A stretch of 64,000 nucleotides of DNA. It comes from Austropuccinia psidii (lineage: Eukaryota > Basidiomycota > Pucciniomycetes > Pucciniales > Sphaerophragmiaceae). How positions within the stretch are numbered: the stretch's first letter is position 1; every line of letters starts with the position of its first letter. The notes under the pieces are model-generated. The model did not search any database. It saw only the letters and a program-made list of their open reading frames with translations, and was not told the DNA's origin. A program made the translations under genes and the position numbers. The stretch covers positions 31,308,612 through 31,372,611 of the forward strand of contig JALGQZ010000011.1 of the NCBI GenBank assembly GCA_023105745.1. Reading direction: 5' to 3'. Positions 36,387-47,341 of this stretch are shown here, one piece after another.

Positions 36387-38319
36387 TCAAATACCTCCAC
36401 ATTTATGGCATTTTCTTTGCTCATTATTGTTGGATGTATTGGGCTTAAAGGATTCTTTTGATTTATCTTTTTTGATAAATGGTTTATTTGGGCTTTTAAT
36501 GTCCAATTTTTTCCAAGTCCTGCCAATTTTTGTTCTTGTCACTATATCTTCTAGTGCATTTAAATACTCTTCTGTGGAGCATGGTTCTATACACCTGCTT
36601 CTTAGGGCATGTTCTAGTTCCCCTCCACATTTTTTAAGTATTTTCATATGCACCATCTTTTGTGACATTTCTGGGTACAGTGCATTAAGCCTTTCAACTT
36701 GTTTCAAGAACCAAGTTAAAGGTTTGTATTTCTCTGGGTCAAAGAAAGAGTTTTCAAATGCATTTTCTATCTTATACCTCCAGGCATCATTTGCCCACTT
36801 GGTGATTATTTCTTGTTTCCACCAAGACCAGGTATTTTTACCATTTGTTTGTCTTATGCCATAATACCATCTTTTTGCAGATTTCTCAAACAATGAATGT
36901 AATCTTGCAGTGATTAATTCATCTGGTATGGCATAGTCTTCTTGTAACATGTCAATCGTTTTAATAAATGACATGTGGTCATATTCACCTTCTCCTGTGA
37001 ATGTTGGCCATTCCTTCAATTGAGGTGCTTCCTTCATTAAGACTTGGTTATTATCTTGGTGACTCAAGTCTGTTATGAAAGGATTTGACAATTCCTCTTT
37101 TGTTTTAACAGGGCTTCTTATATGAGAAAATGGTGTTGATAACTTTGGCATATTTAAATTAGCCTTATTAATTTTATCCATTTTTTCAGTAATAAGCCTT
37201 ATTTCACTCTGAATATCATCTTTCAGATGCATTCTTGCTTCATCACTTTTTTCCACATGGTCCAAAAGTAATTTTTGGTGTGATGAAGTCTTTTCTTCAA
37301 ATTTTTCTACAGAAATACTTGATTTATTTAATTTTTCTGTAAGATTGTCAATACTCACATCATCATTGATTGTCAAAGTCTTGTCTTTGATATCTTTTAT
37401 GTATTTATACAATTCTTGTTGTCCTTGTATTAATTTTTGAGTATTGTCAATTAAATTCTTTGGTTTATTATTTTCAACAATAAACTTAATGTTGTCAATT
37501 TCTTTCTTGTTTTGCACAACAATTTTTGTTAAAGAAGATAAATTGTTATTTATTTCTTGTAGTGATAAGAAACTATCTTTAATTTCTTTTAGAGGTAATA
37601 TACTATTTTTAATTTCTGTTAAAGTATTTACAACATCTTTGGACAAGGTTATTTCTTTGGGAAATGAGGTTGTCTCATTCTTTGCTCTTCCTTGTCCTTG
37701 AATTCCATCAAGGTTCTGGCCATGTTGAAAACATTGTCCATGGCATCCTTTTGGATTCTTGGGATCCTGTAGCTTGGGGAATATGGTTTCCTCCAATGCT
37801 TTTTCTTGTTCTTCTTCCCTTCTTGGGGAAGTGGGCTGGCTTGGGGCTTCTTCCTTGGTTGCCTCCCTCTTTTTGGCGTGGTAATCCTTGTTTTTTTTGA
37901 TTTGAGGTTTGGATGACAGTGGATTCCATCCTTTGGAGTATTTCACTATCTCCTCCTCTTTGAGGAACTTTTTCAGGATGTGCCAGGAGTTCATCACTCC
38001 TTGGTGTATTTGAGGCAGCATTTCCCAATCTTTGTCCTTGTACACTGTGTAATACTTCTTGTACTGGCTCATGTAGATGTCTATTTGAGCCCTCTGAATG
38101 TGATTTGTACCTATTTGAGTTACTCATACTTAGCTCCAATTCAGGTTCAGATATCATGGGCATTTCTGGGACTTGCCTTTGGGATAAGGCACTTCCTTGT
38201 GTGGATTCTGTTCCACTGGGGATATTGCCCTTCCTTTTCCCTTTTGAGGAATCAATTCTACCTCTGAGTCCAGCTCCATCTGCTTGGATGGAGTATTGGG
38301 AACCTCTTCTGGTATTCAT
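36387..38319 (-). pseudogene. Gag of the family E element, broken by a frame change and a nonsense codon
   Basis: The start is the ATG at 38319 (MNTRRGSQYS...), whose counterpart is seen at 46645 in another family. The first ~150 codons run in one frame; from about 37,840 the Gag continues in a second frame to 36387. This second frame has a Ser/Lys-rich linker, a coiled coil (about 37640-37150), the capsid core with WPTFTGEGEYDH and WSWWKQEIITKW (about 37020-36800), and a C-x2-C zinc-knuckle start (CHKCGGI). There a TGA (36387-36389) replaces the Gly codon before HLANNC. The older copy at 30.3 kb has GGA at that position, so TGA is most simply a mutation. Gag would form the particle and bind RNA; this copy should yield only truncated protein unless the stop is read through. 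Confidence 0.82.
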
Positions 38320-38394
38320 AATTTAAGAAAATAAGAAATAAAAGTATTTTAGGATAAAAATTCTTTTTATGGCAATTATAAAAGAGGTGCTCAC
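38309..38394 (-). other. Candidate intron at the gag start of the family E element
   Basis: On the minus strand GAAG/GTGAGC (donor at 38394) and ATACCAG/AAGAGG (acceptor at 38309) bound 86 nt, the size of the host introns in the formin gene. Splicing joins an upstream open segment (about 38540-38395, containing DNPTEDNQTTVERLVEET) to a second frame that overlaps the gag start (VPNTPSKQMELDSEVELIP...), ending near 38144. The donor side looks like GT(A/G)A also in the family F gag (about 46,695). A further acceptor (TTTTTTTAG) at about 38,545 suggests another upstream intron. Confidence 0.5.
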
Positions 38395-39035
38395 CTTCAG
38401 AGTCTTGAATGGTGGGTCCTGGAAAGTCTAATTTCTTAGCTTTCTTTCTTTTGGTGATAACTGGTGTTGGAGAACTTTGACAAGTTTCTTCCACCAATCT
38501 CTCAACAGTAGTTTGGTTGTCTTCTGTTGGGTTATCTTCAAACACTAAAAAAGACAAATAAATATAAGTATTTTTATAAGAAGTGTTATTTTTTGGCAAG
38601 ATATGGCAATTTTCCACGTAGAAATTGCTTTTATATCTTTAAAAACTTGAAATGAATAAAGAAATGAATAAAAATTCTTAAAAAAATAACTTTTTTTTTT
38701 TTTATTGGTTTTTTAATATTTTTTAATATTTTTTATATTTTTATTTTTAAAGAATAAAATAAAAAATGAATATGATTCTTTTACAAAATTAAATTATAAA
38801 AAAATTATCTTCAATTTATAAATTATCTTTTTTAATCACTAGAGTCACTCAAAGAAAGTTCTTGCAAGTCTAAGGATGTGAAAAAACCACGTGTAAGACA
38901 GTACAATTGCTTTCCAAATGCCTCAATAGCTTTTAAAATCAATAAAATATAAAATTATTATGTAATTTTATGATTATAAATATAATTTATTATTGGATAA
39001 ACACAATTAGAATCTTTTTAAAGGTATTTTAAGTA

Positions 39036-39058
39036 AATATCACGGCCAGGCCCCCAAA
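39036..39058 (-). other. Candidate primer-binding region (family E)
   Basis: Directly inside the 5' LTR the minus strand reads TTTGGGGGCCTGGCCGTGAT. It shares GGGGCCTGG with the corresponding position of families A and F. I could not match it with confidence to a tRNA 3' end. Confidence 0.5.
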
Positions 39059-41067
39059 TGTAAGGTTTGACTATGAAACAATAAGTAAAAATTCCTAATT
39101 TATTACTTATTGTACTCTGAATGTCCTTATGAATTGAATAAATAAGATTAAAAATATAATAATAATAAGTAATTATTATTATTATGGTGTAAAATAATTA
39201 TATTATTAAATAAATATAATAATATAATATAATAAATAAATATATTAATATAAAATAATTAATATATTTAAAAAACTCTGTATTATTGTTACCAAAAAAT
39301 AATAAAGGCGTAAAAAATTGCTTTTTATTAATAAAAAACAATTAATAACAATAATATTACTAATATTAAAGTTATGAATTAATATAAATACTATTTATAT
39401 TAATTGAAGAATTATTAAGAGAGTAAAAATAGAGAAATTATTATAATAAGAGAAAATAACCTACTTTTAACACTTAATATAATAATTTTGAAATATTTTA
39501 CACCAAAAAAATATAAATACAACTTTTTCAAATAGTATTTACAATAAAAATAAAGAAAAATTACAAATTATTCTGGGTTTTAACGTGGAAATGAGTTTTT
39601 GAAGAGATTTTTTAGCAAAAACAATTAAATAAATGATTTAATCACGTCAAAATAGATGATTACAACAAGGTGGTCTTTGGTCTTTAATAATATAATAGTT
39701 TTATATATAAAGAATAAAGAAATTACCTTTGATTTAATTGATTTAATGTTTTTGATGTGTCTGAGGGAAAAATAGAGTAAAAAGAGCTCTATTTATAGTA
39801 AATACCTCCCTCCTAGAGTCCAACAGGCTTCTAGTAGACGCTTACTGATCATACCCACTGGAATTGATCAATATTTTAAGGTTTGGAGATGATTACATCA
39901 TTATCAAACCATATTACATCATTATTACACCATTATTTAGAGTTATCACTATAACTCTAAGTTTGATGACATCAGAGGCTTGGCAGAACCCCAAATTTCG
40001 TGGATTTTATTAGTTTTAATCATAAACTCATAGTATTCACCAATTTTATCACTCTTAAGACTGTTAAACTTAAATTAAGGTTACTGTGAGTGATCATAAC
40101 TGCTCAAATTAAGCTCAAACCTTGATCCTCAATAACTTTTAAGATTTACACGCTACAGCAATTCAGAGAGTGAATTCTGATAGCCTGGAATAACCTTATT
40201 TTTCTGCCAAGAGCGTTTCATTACATCATCAAAACTCTAATTTTGATGATTTTTCTTGTAACTCATCTTTTCTGTCGAAATTCAATATTTTAAACTTCAA
40301 ACCTTGATTTCAGGGGGTTATACCCTGAATTTAATAACAAAAATTACATCATTCTTCACGAATGAACTAGTATAATCCAACTGTATACGTTTTTTTAAGT
40401 TTGGAACACTTTTACAACAAAGTGGTCAACAGCTCTGTTGATTTTTATCAATATTTCATCATAGGTTTTAACCTTGTTTATAATTTGTAAAATAAAGTTC
40501 ATATCTGTGTTCTTACAGTAATTAAGTGGTAACTTTATTTTTGGTTCATCATTCTATCATGTATAGCTTAGGAGATATTAGCTATGATCCTTGAATATAT
40601 GCGTTGACCAAAAAAGTGCATATATTCAGGTTAATTCCTTAAGTATTAACTTTGGAAATTAGCTTATTAATTGTTTTATGTGTGGACTTTCGTGGGGAAT
40701 CCACTGGTACAATTTATTTTACATGTTGTTTCATTAGTTCTTGAGATAAATAAGGTTTTATGGTTTTTATAAGGTATTATACCTTATAATTCATTAAATA
40801 TTGACTTTACAGATATGCCATGAAAATGGTATATGTGTATTTTACCATGGGGAATCCAATGGTATAATTTATTTTACATGTTGATTCATTGGTTTTTAAG
40901 TTAAACCAATTTTTGTACCAATTTATGGTATTTTTTGTATATTTAAGTAATTATTTTTAATGTATAATTATTCTAAGTAATTTTAATATAATTATATTAA
41001 AGGTATAATTATTCTGAGTCTTTTTTGTGACCTTATTGGGTATGTGCTCATATCTCAAAGGCTCACA
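39059..41067 (-). repeat. 5' LTR of the family E element
   Basis: 2009 bp with ends TGTAAGG and GGCTCACA, collinear with 30418-32425. It has a 21-base segment near 39905 that its partner lacks. As the 5' LTR of a minus-strand element it should hold the promoter; no specific motif is claimed. Confidence 0.92.
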
Positions 41068-44000
41068 AAAATTATAAAGAAGATGAATCTAATTCTGAAA
41101 AAGACACTGAAGAGTCAGAAACTTCTGGAAGTGATGAAAAAAATATAATTAAGGCACAAATTTATAATATTGACTTGATATATTAGGTACTAGATTAAAT
41201 AACAAAAAACAAATTGAAGTCATAAAAAATGAAGAGAAAATCCCAGACAAAGAATTTTTCATAGGGGACCAACTTAAAGAGGAAGAATTAAATCAATAAT
41301 TAACAGAAAAAATGAAAGAAAAATTGATTAATCTCTTATAAAAATAAAAAAAATTGCCTTTGCAACTGCCAAAGAAACACTAGGTGCTATAATTGTACAT
41401 GAGGTGGACATCAATCTTAATGTGGAAAAACCTTATCCACACCTGTTAAGAAGACAAGCTTACCCAGCTAGCCCAAGAGCTATAGAATCCTTAGAGGTAC
41501 ACATTAAATAATTGATGAACCTTGGGGTATTAAGGGAAGTAGGACATAATGAACAGGTAGAGGTTACTACACCTATAATTATAACTTGGCAAAATGGAAA
41601 ATCAAGGATGGTAGGATACTTTAGTGCTCTAAATACCTATACTATCCCTGACAGACATCCATTACCCACAATCCACAAGACATGAACACAATTGTAACAG
41701 GCTAAGCTCATAACAGCTATGGATTCTCTAAAGGTTTTTCATAATAATTTCCTGACAGACAGTTCCAAAGAGATACTTAGGAGAATAGTCCACTGTGGAA
41801 TATATTAATATTTAATAATTCCATTTGGTATAAAAAATGCACCTTCCTCTTATCAAAGAATGGTGAATACCATATTTCCTGAAGAATTATCAAAAGGATG
41901 GTTAATCATCTAAACTGATAATATTATAGTTTTCTCAGAATTTTGGTAAAATAAGCTAATGAGACTAGAAAGAGTCTTACAGAAGATAGTACAAGCAAAG
42001 ATTAAAATTTCCTTGAAAAAGATTCATTTTGCATATAACTAACTAAAAGCACTGGTACATGTTGTATCTGGATTAAGCTAGGGCATATATAAAAACAAAT
42101 TAGATGCAGTACTACTGAAACTGATTCCTCAAAAAAATTCAATCATTTCAAGGATTTTCTGGTTATTACAGAAAGCATATAAAAGACTTTTCAAGAATTT
42201 ATAAATCCTTGTATAAACTCTGTGAATAATGGACAGCCTATCAAATGACTGAATAAAGGGTTAAAGAATATGAGGAGCTGAAAAAAAGCCCTAACAAATT
42301 CCCTGTTTCTTCTAATCCCATATTTGAAATTACCTTTCAAACTGTACATTGATTCTTGTGGTGAAGGATTATGTGCTGCACTCCACCAAACACAAATAAT
42401 AAATGATAAACCTGTTGAAGGGCAAATTTGTTTCATTTCAAGAAAAATTAAGCCAATAGAAGCACAATATAGAGCAGCACAAATGGAATGTCTTTGCCTA
42501 GTGTGGGCTTTAAATAAAACACATTATTATTTGGATGAAACAGTATTTAATGTAATCAAATACAGTAATGTTGTAATATCTTTATTGAATATGAAGACAG
42601 AAAATAGAAATATGCTAAGATCCCATATTTCTATCCAAGAATATAGAGGAAATATGACTATAGCTCATAAATCTGGAAATATTCATATAAATGCAGATGG
42701 TCTTTAGCAAATACACCAGAAAACCAGCATGGGTACCACAGGAAGAAAATCATATAGAAGGAATATGTGTTACAGATGTTGGCACAGAATTCTTTAACCA
42801 ATTTAAAGAAAGCTATAAGATGGACAAGAACTGTTATATTTTTCATCAGCTCTTAATTAAAGATTGCAAGGACCTATACTTATCTACCAAACTATATGAA
42901 ATATGGACAAAAGCTTATTACAAAGGAATATTTCACCTCCTTGATGGAATTCTTTATCATAGAACCAAACATACATTTGTCATGACCTTGACAGATAGAG
43001 TTCTAATAAATACTATACTACGTGAATGTCATGATAGTGTTGTATCTAGACATTTTTCAGAAGATAGGACAGTAGAAAGAGTAAAAACATTCTCTTGGTA
43101 GCAAAATGGGAGAAACAATGTTGCAGAATACTGCCAGACATGTGACAGATGCCAAAAGGCCAATAGAGCCACAGGGAAGAAATTTGGAATGATGATCCAG
43201 ATCCAAGAACCAAAATCCCCATGGGAAATAGTTCATAAGGATTGGGTAATAGCTCTACTCCCAGGAGGAGATAGAATCTATAATTAATGTCTAATGTTAG
43301 CTTACAGGTACAGCAGGACTCCAATTCTCTTACCATTTCACAAAGATGACACAGCCATAATGATATGGAATCAAGTCATTAGCCATACAGGATTATTCCA
43401 AAAATTATAAGTGATAGATATCTTAAATTAACTTCAGAATTATGAAAAAATATCCATAACTTGTTTGGAACAAAATTATCATTCTCAACAGCTTATCGCC
43501 CTCATACTGATGGCTTAGCAGAAAGAATGATACAAACTTTGGAATACATGATAAGAATATTCTGTGCTTATGTCCTAGAGGTCAAAGGCTCCAATGTATT
43601 TACCTATGATTGGTGTATTCTAATCCCAGCTCTTGAACTGACATTCAAGACAGCAATTCATTCTTCAGCTGGAAAAACACCAGAAATACTAGAAAAAGGT
43701 TAAAATCCAAGACTCCCTTATGACACTCTCAAAAAGGACTTATTTTACATACATCCAACAGCAAGCAGTTTCAAAATGATGCTTTAGAAAGCAAGACATA
43801 ATGCAAACAGATGTATGCAAGATTCTTTCAAATATTCAAAAGAAAGATGGGACAAAATTCATAAGCTACCTTCTTTTAAAGTAGGATATCTGGTCTTAGT
43901 ATCACATCTACACTTTAATAATATCAAAGGCCCAAAGAAATTTAAATATTCCTTTTCAACACCCTTCATTATAAGAGCACTAAATGGCCCTAATTCTGTG

Positions 44001-44314
44001 CAACTAGAATTGACAGGTGAAATAATGAACAAGCACCCAGCTTTTGGTGTAAGTCTGATAAAACCTTAAATCTCAAGTGATGAGGAATTATATCCCCCAA
44101 TAAATAACCTACCACTTGAAATTCCCCCTCTAGGACAAGGAGAAGAAAAGAAAATTGCAAAAATCCTTATAGAGAGGACAAGAAACAAAGAAGAAAGGAA
44201 ATACCTTGTAAGCTATAGAAACCCACCTCAAGAAGATTAATGGCTACTTGAGAAGGATATAACTAATTCTTTAAGCTATTAAGGAGTTTTAGACATGAAA
44301 GAAGACCTAAATAA
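41068..44314 (+). pseudogene. Decayed pol of the older plus-strand element
   Basis: Translation in pieces follows the intact pol from just after its start to its end (LLR.FRHERRPK then stop at 44312-44314). Near 41190 about 150-200 residues, including the protease DTG, are deleted: the frame jumps from the IYNIDLIY segment to NNKKQIEVIK. The reverse transcriptase YIDD is destroyed (the region near 41910 reads with a stop and TDN in place of IDD). RNase H, integrase zinc and DDE segments survive only as separate open stretches (about 42324-42707, 42691-43101, 43461-43703, 43815-44069) with stops between them. It is non-functional. Confidence 0.88.
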
Positions 44315-44435
44315 TAGAAAATTTGATCATCATTCAGCTTCAAAGCTGAAAAAGTCTATTGAAGACATAGGAAAGTGGATGATACCCTAATTAACCATTT
44401 CAGATTGTGGTACAATCTTTTTTGGTGGTAGGTAA

Positions 44436-46190
44436 TTTTACCCTTTGGGATATGACCACATAGTCAAAAATGTCACAAAACAGCTTTACAAAACTTATTT
44501 TAAAAATAAGAATTGAGATTATAATCTTAAAATAAGTAAAAATGCCAAAAAAAGGCATAAATTCTTGATTATCTCAGAGACCGATGAATAAAAATGTGAA
44601 ATGGATTACTCCATTGGATTCCCCATTATACACTACACATATAAAATTTTTATGTCATATCTGTAAATTCAATACTTACTGGGATAACCTGAATATATGC
44701 ACTTTTATTATCAGCACATATATTCATGTTTTTTAGCTCATATATTTTAAGTTATTCATGATAAAGAGTTTATGCAAAGAAGTTTCTACCACAAATTATC
44801 TGAAAAAATACAGATATAAACTTATTTGACAAGTTATAACCCAGTTTATAACTCATATGGATTTATTGAGCAAAATAGCAATAGCTATTGACCACTTTAG
44901 TTTAAAAGTGGTCCAAACTTAGATAAAAGAGGATATTCAGATTCTAATCATTCATACGTGAAGAATGAAGTAATATTTATTCTGATATTCAAGGTACAAC
45001 CCCATGAATTCATGGTTCAAAGTCCAAAATAGTAGATTTCAACAGAAAATATTAGTTACAAGAAAAATCATCAAAAATATAGTTTTTATTGTTCAAAAAA
45101 ATTCTCTTTACAGCTTAGTAAGTAAATTCCAATATATCAGTATTATCTCTTGGAATAGCTGTAGCATGGATAACTCAAAAGTTATTAATTATCAAAGTTA
45201 AAGTTTAAAAATGAGAATTTATGATCACTAACTGTAATCTTATCTAACATTCAACAGTTACATCAGTGATGAAACTGGTGGATACTAGTAAATTAGGATT
45301 GAAACTCATAATATCCATAAAGTTTAACCTTTTTACAAGTCTATCAGGTGAAAAACTTAGAGTTACAGTGATAACTCTAAATAATGGTGTAATAATGAGA
45401 TAAGAGGGTTTAATTATGATGTACTCATCACTAAGCCTTAGGTGACTGATATATTCCAGTAGATATCATCATTACACATCTATTAGAAGTCTTCTGGACT
45501 CTAGGAGGGAAGATTTTGATGTAAATGGAGCTCTTTTTTCCTCCATTTCCCCCTCAGAAACATCAAAAACATTAAATACAAAGGTAATTTTTTTCTTGTT
45601 TATATATATAACTATTACATTATTAAATTCCAAAGATCAGTCTTGTATTAATCACCTATTTGAATGTTATTAATTCAATATTTTGTTTTTTTTGTTAATT
45701 TCTCTCTAAATTCCTTGATTCCACATAAAATCAAGAAAATTTGTGTAACTTATTTTATTTTTATCTTTAAATACAATTTAAACAAGTTTTATTCATATCA
45801 TTAGTAGAAAATTCATTCAAAATCATTATATTAAGTTTTAAAAGTATCTTATTTTCTAAATATTATTTCTATTAATATATAGCTTCAATATTAGTAATAT
45901 TATTGTTATAAGCTGTTTTTTATTACTTAATAACAGTTTCTCATGAATTTATTATTTTTTGGTAACAATAAGGAATTTCATAGATATATTAATTATTAAA
46001 TATTACTAAATTTACTTTATCATATTATCATTTTATTTAAATAATATGAATATCTTTATGCTATAATTATGATAATACTTTATTATCATAATTATTTTCG
46101 ATCTTATTATTCATTTAAATTAGGACATTCATAGTACAATAAGGAAAATAATAGTAATATTTATTTATTTATTCATAGTCAAACCTTACA
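44436..46190 (+). repeat. 3' LTR of the older plus-strand element
   Basis: A purine-rich tract (TTTTTTGGTGGTAGGTAA) just before 44436 marks the start, which has decayed from TGTGAG to TTTTAC. The end is CAAACCTTACA at 46190. The sequence is a diverged inverted copy of the family E LTRs. Its partner 5' LTR is not in the window. Confidence 0.83.
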
Positions 46191-46645
46191 GTTTTCAACC
46201 AATCTTTTGGCTTTTGGACTTTTTCTTTGCAAGACATTGGAGTCCATCCTTACAGAAGCTCCTGTGTCTTTTCTGGGACCAAGAGCCTCTTAACCTCAAG
46301 ATCTTCTATCATTTTCCCTATCCACAATCTGGGAAGAAGTTCCCGCCCCTTCTTCTTTGCTTCCATAAACAATCTCTTTTATTGAGATTGGTATATTTCT
46401 ACTTATGCTTCTTAGAAGTTGTTCAGATCTTACAGCAGGAATAGCAGTTATATCAGCTTTAGGGCTCTCAAAAAGAATTCTAGAGTTTCCTCCTAACCTT
46501 TTCAAACTGGTGGAAGCTCTGGCATCCTTAATTTTTGCCTCTCCTCTGGGTTGACTTCTTGTCTTTTGTATTTATGGATTGAATGTCCTGGTACATGTCC
46601 AATTGATTGGATGGAGTAATTGCTTCCATTTCTAGTAGGAGTCAT
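46191..46645 (-). pseudogene. Gag N-terminus of a third minus-strand element (family F), truncated
   Basis: The start is the ATG at 46645 (MTPTRNGSNYSIQS), parallel to the MNTRRGSQYSIQA start of the family E gag. A frame change near 46530 is needed to continue into an open segment (about 46505-46296, KRLGGNSRILFESPKADI...). The gene is cut off at 46190, where the LTR of the older plus-strand element ends. Confidence 0.65.
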
Positions 46646-47341
46646 TTCAAATCAATTTAAAAAAAATTCACTAAGAAATGCGTAAAATTTACCTTCTGGT
46701 CCTTTAACTGGTTTAGTAAGTAAACCTCTTGGTATTGGGCTGGTTTGAATTCCAACACTTGACTATGAAATGCTAGATTCAGATGACCTTTCTCTGGAAG
46801 ATAACACTAGAGTCAACATTTAAGTTATTTTATTCAAAATAAATAATAATAAACAGAAATTTATAACTCAGCTTATTGAATAAAGCTGTTATGAAGTAAT
46901 TTATGGCAAATTCTGTCAAAATTAAAGAAAATTATCTAAAGAGTAAAAAAAATGCTTTTAAGTAAAGATTTTATATTTTACTTTTCATTTTTTTTAACAA
47001 AAAATACTTATTCAATTAAGGAACTATTCATAAAAAAATATTATCATTCACTTTATACTATAATAACTCAAAGAATAAATTTAAAGTCTGTGATTTGAAA
47101 ACTCCACTAGTTAGAAGATAGAAATTCTTTCAAAATCCCTCAATAGTACATTTTTTCAAGAAAAGATACTTTTAAGAAAAAATAATTTTATTGAAATCAT
47201 AAGAAGTACTTGTAAGGGATAAGTCCCAAAGGAGCCAAAATTTAAGTAAATATGGGAATTTTATGTCAAAAGAGATTAAAAAAAGGTCTAAAATATGATT
47301 TATGTCTCAAAAATTGGTTAAAATAATTTCCAGGCCCCAAA
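46646..47341 (-). other. Leader and candidate primer-binding region of the family F element
   Basis: AT-rich leader between gag and the 5' LTR. At 47329-47341 the minus strand reads TTTGGGGCCTGG, the same block found next to the 5' LTRs at 39059 and 12284. A possible splice donor GAAG/GTAAAT lies near 46,695, at the position matching the candidate intron of family E. Confidence 0.5.

Larger units (their letters stand above)
30418..41067 (-). mobile_element. Nearly complete Ty3/gypsy LTR retrotransposon (family E), minus strand
   Basis: 10.65 kb with two LTRs of about 2.0 kb, flanked by ACAAT and AAAAT, a 5-bp target duplication with one mismatch. On the minus strand the order is 5' LTR, primer-site region, leader, gag, protease, reverse transcriptase, RNase H, integrase with chromodomain-like tail, purine tract, 3' LTR. 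A hand alignment of the LTRs gives about 47 substitutions in ~1970 bases (about 2.4%) plus one indel of roughly 20 bases in each, so it is the youngest insertion in the window. The pol frame is open; gag carries a stop and a frame change. Confidence 0.93.
29853..46190 (+). mobile_element. Old plus-strand Ty3/gypsy element, split by a nested insertion
   Basis: Gag sequence (29853-30417) leads to the gag/pol junction, is interrupted by the younger element 30418-41067, and continues in pol (41068-44314), a purine tract and an LTR (44436-46190). It belongs to the same broad family as the inserted element but is much more decayed. Its 5' LTR and the first half of gag are missing at a breakpoint near 29850. 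It cannot be autonomous. Confidence 0.85.

Noticed and set aside
36387..36389. Programmed gag-pol stop-codon readthrough
   Set aside because: The TGA falls inside the zinc knuckle at a Gly that is intact (GGA) in the older copy, not between gag and pol; a mutation is simpler, though not proven.
36223..36864. Long plus-strand open frame (213 codons) opposite the Ty3 gag/pol junction
   Set aside because: It runs antisense to well-supported gag and pol domains, shows no motif of its own, and similar antisense frames occur opposite the decayed copies only by chance.
41068..44314. RIP-type mutation (C to T) as the cause of the stops in the older element
   Set aside because: The stops and changes I checked include indels and transversions as well as transitions, and the LTR differences of the young copy are mixed; no clear CpA/TpG bias could be established by eye.
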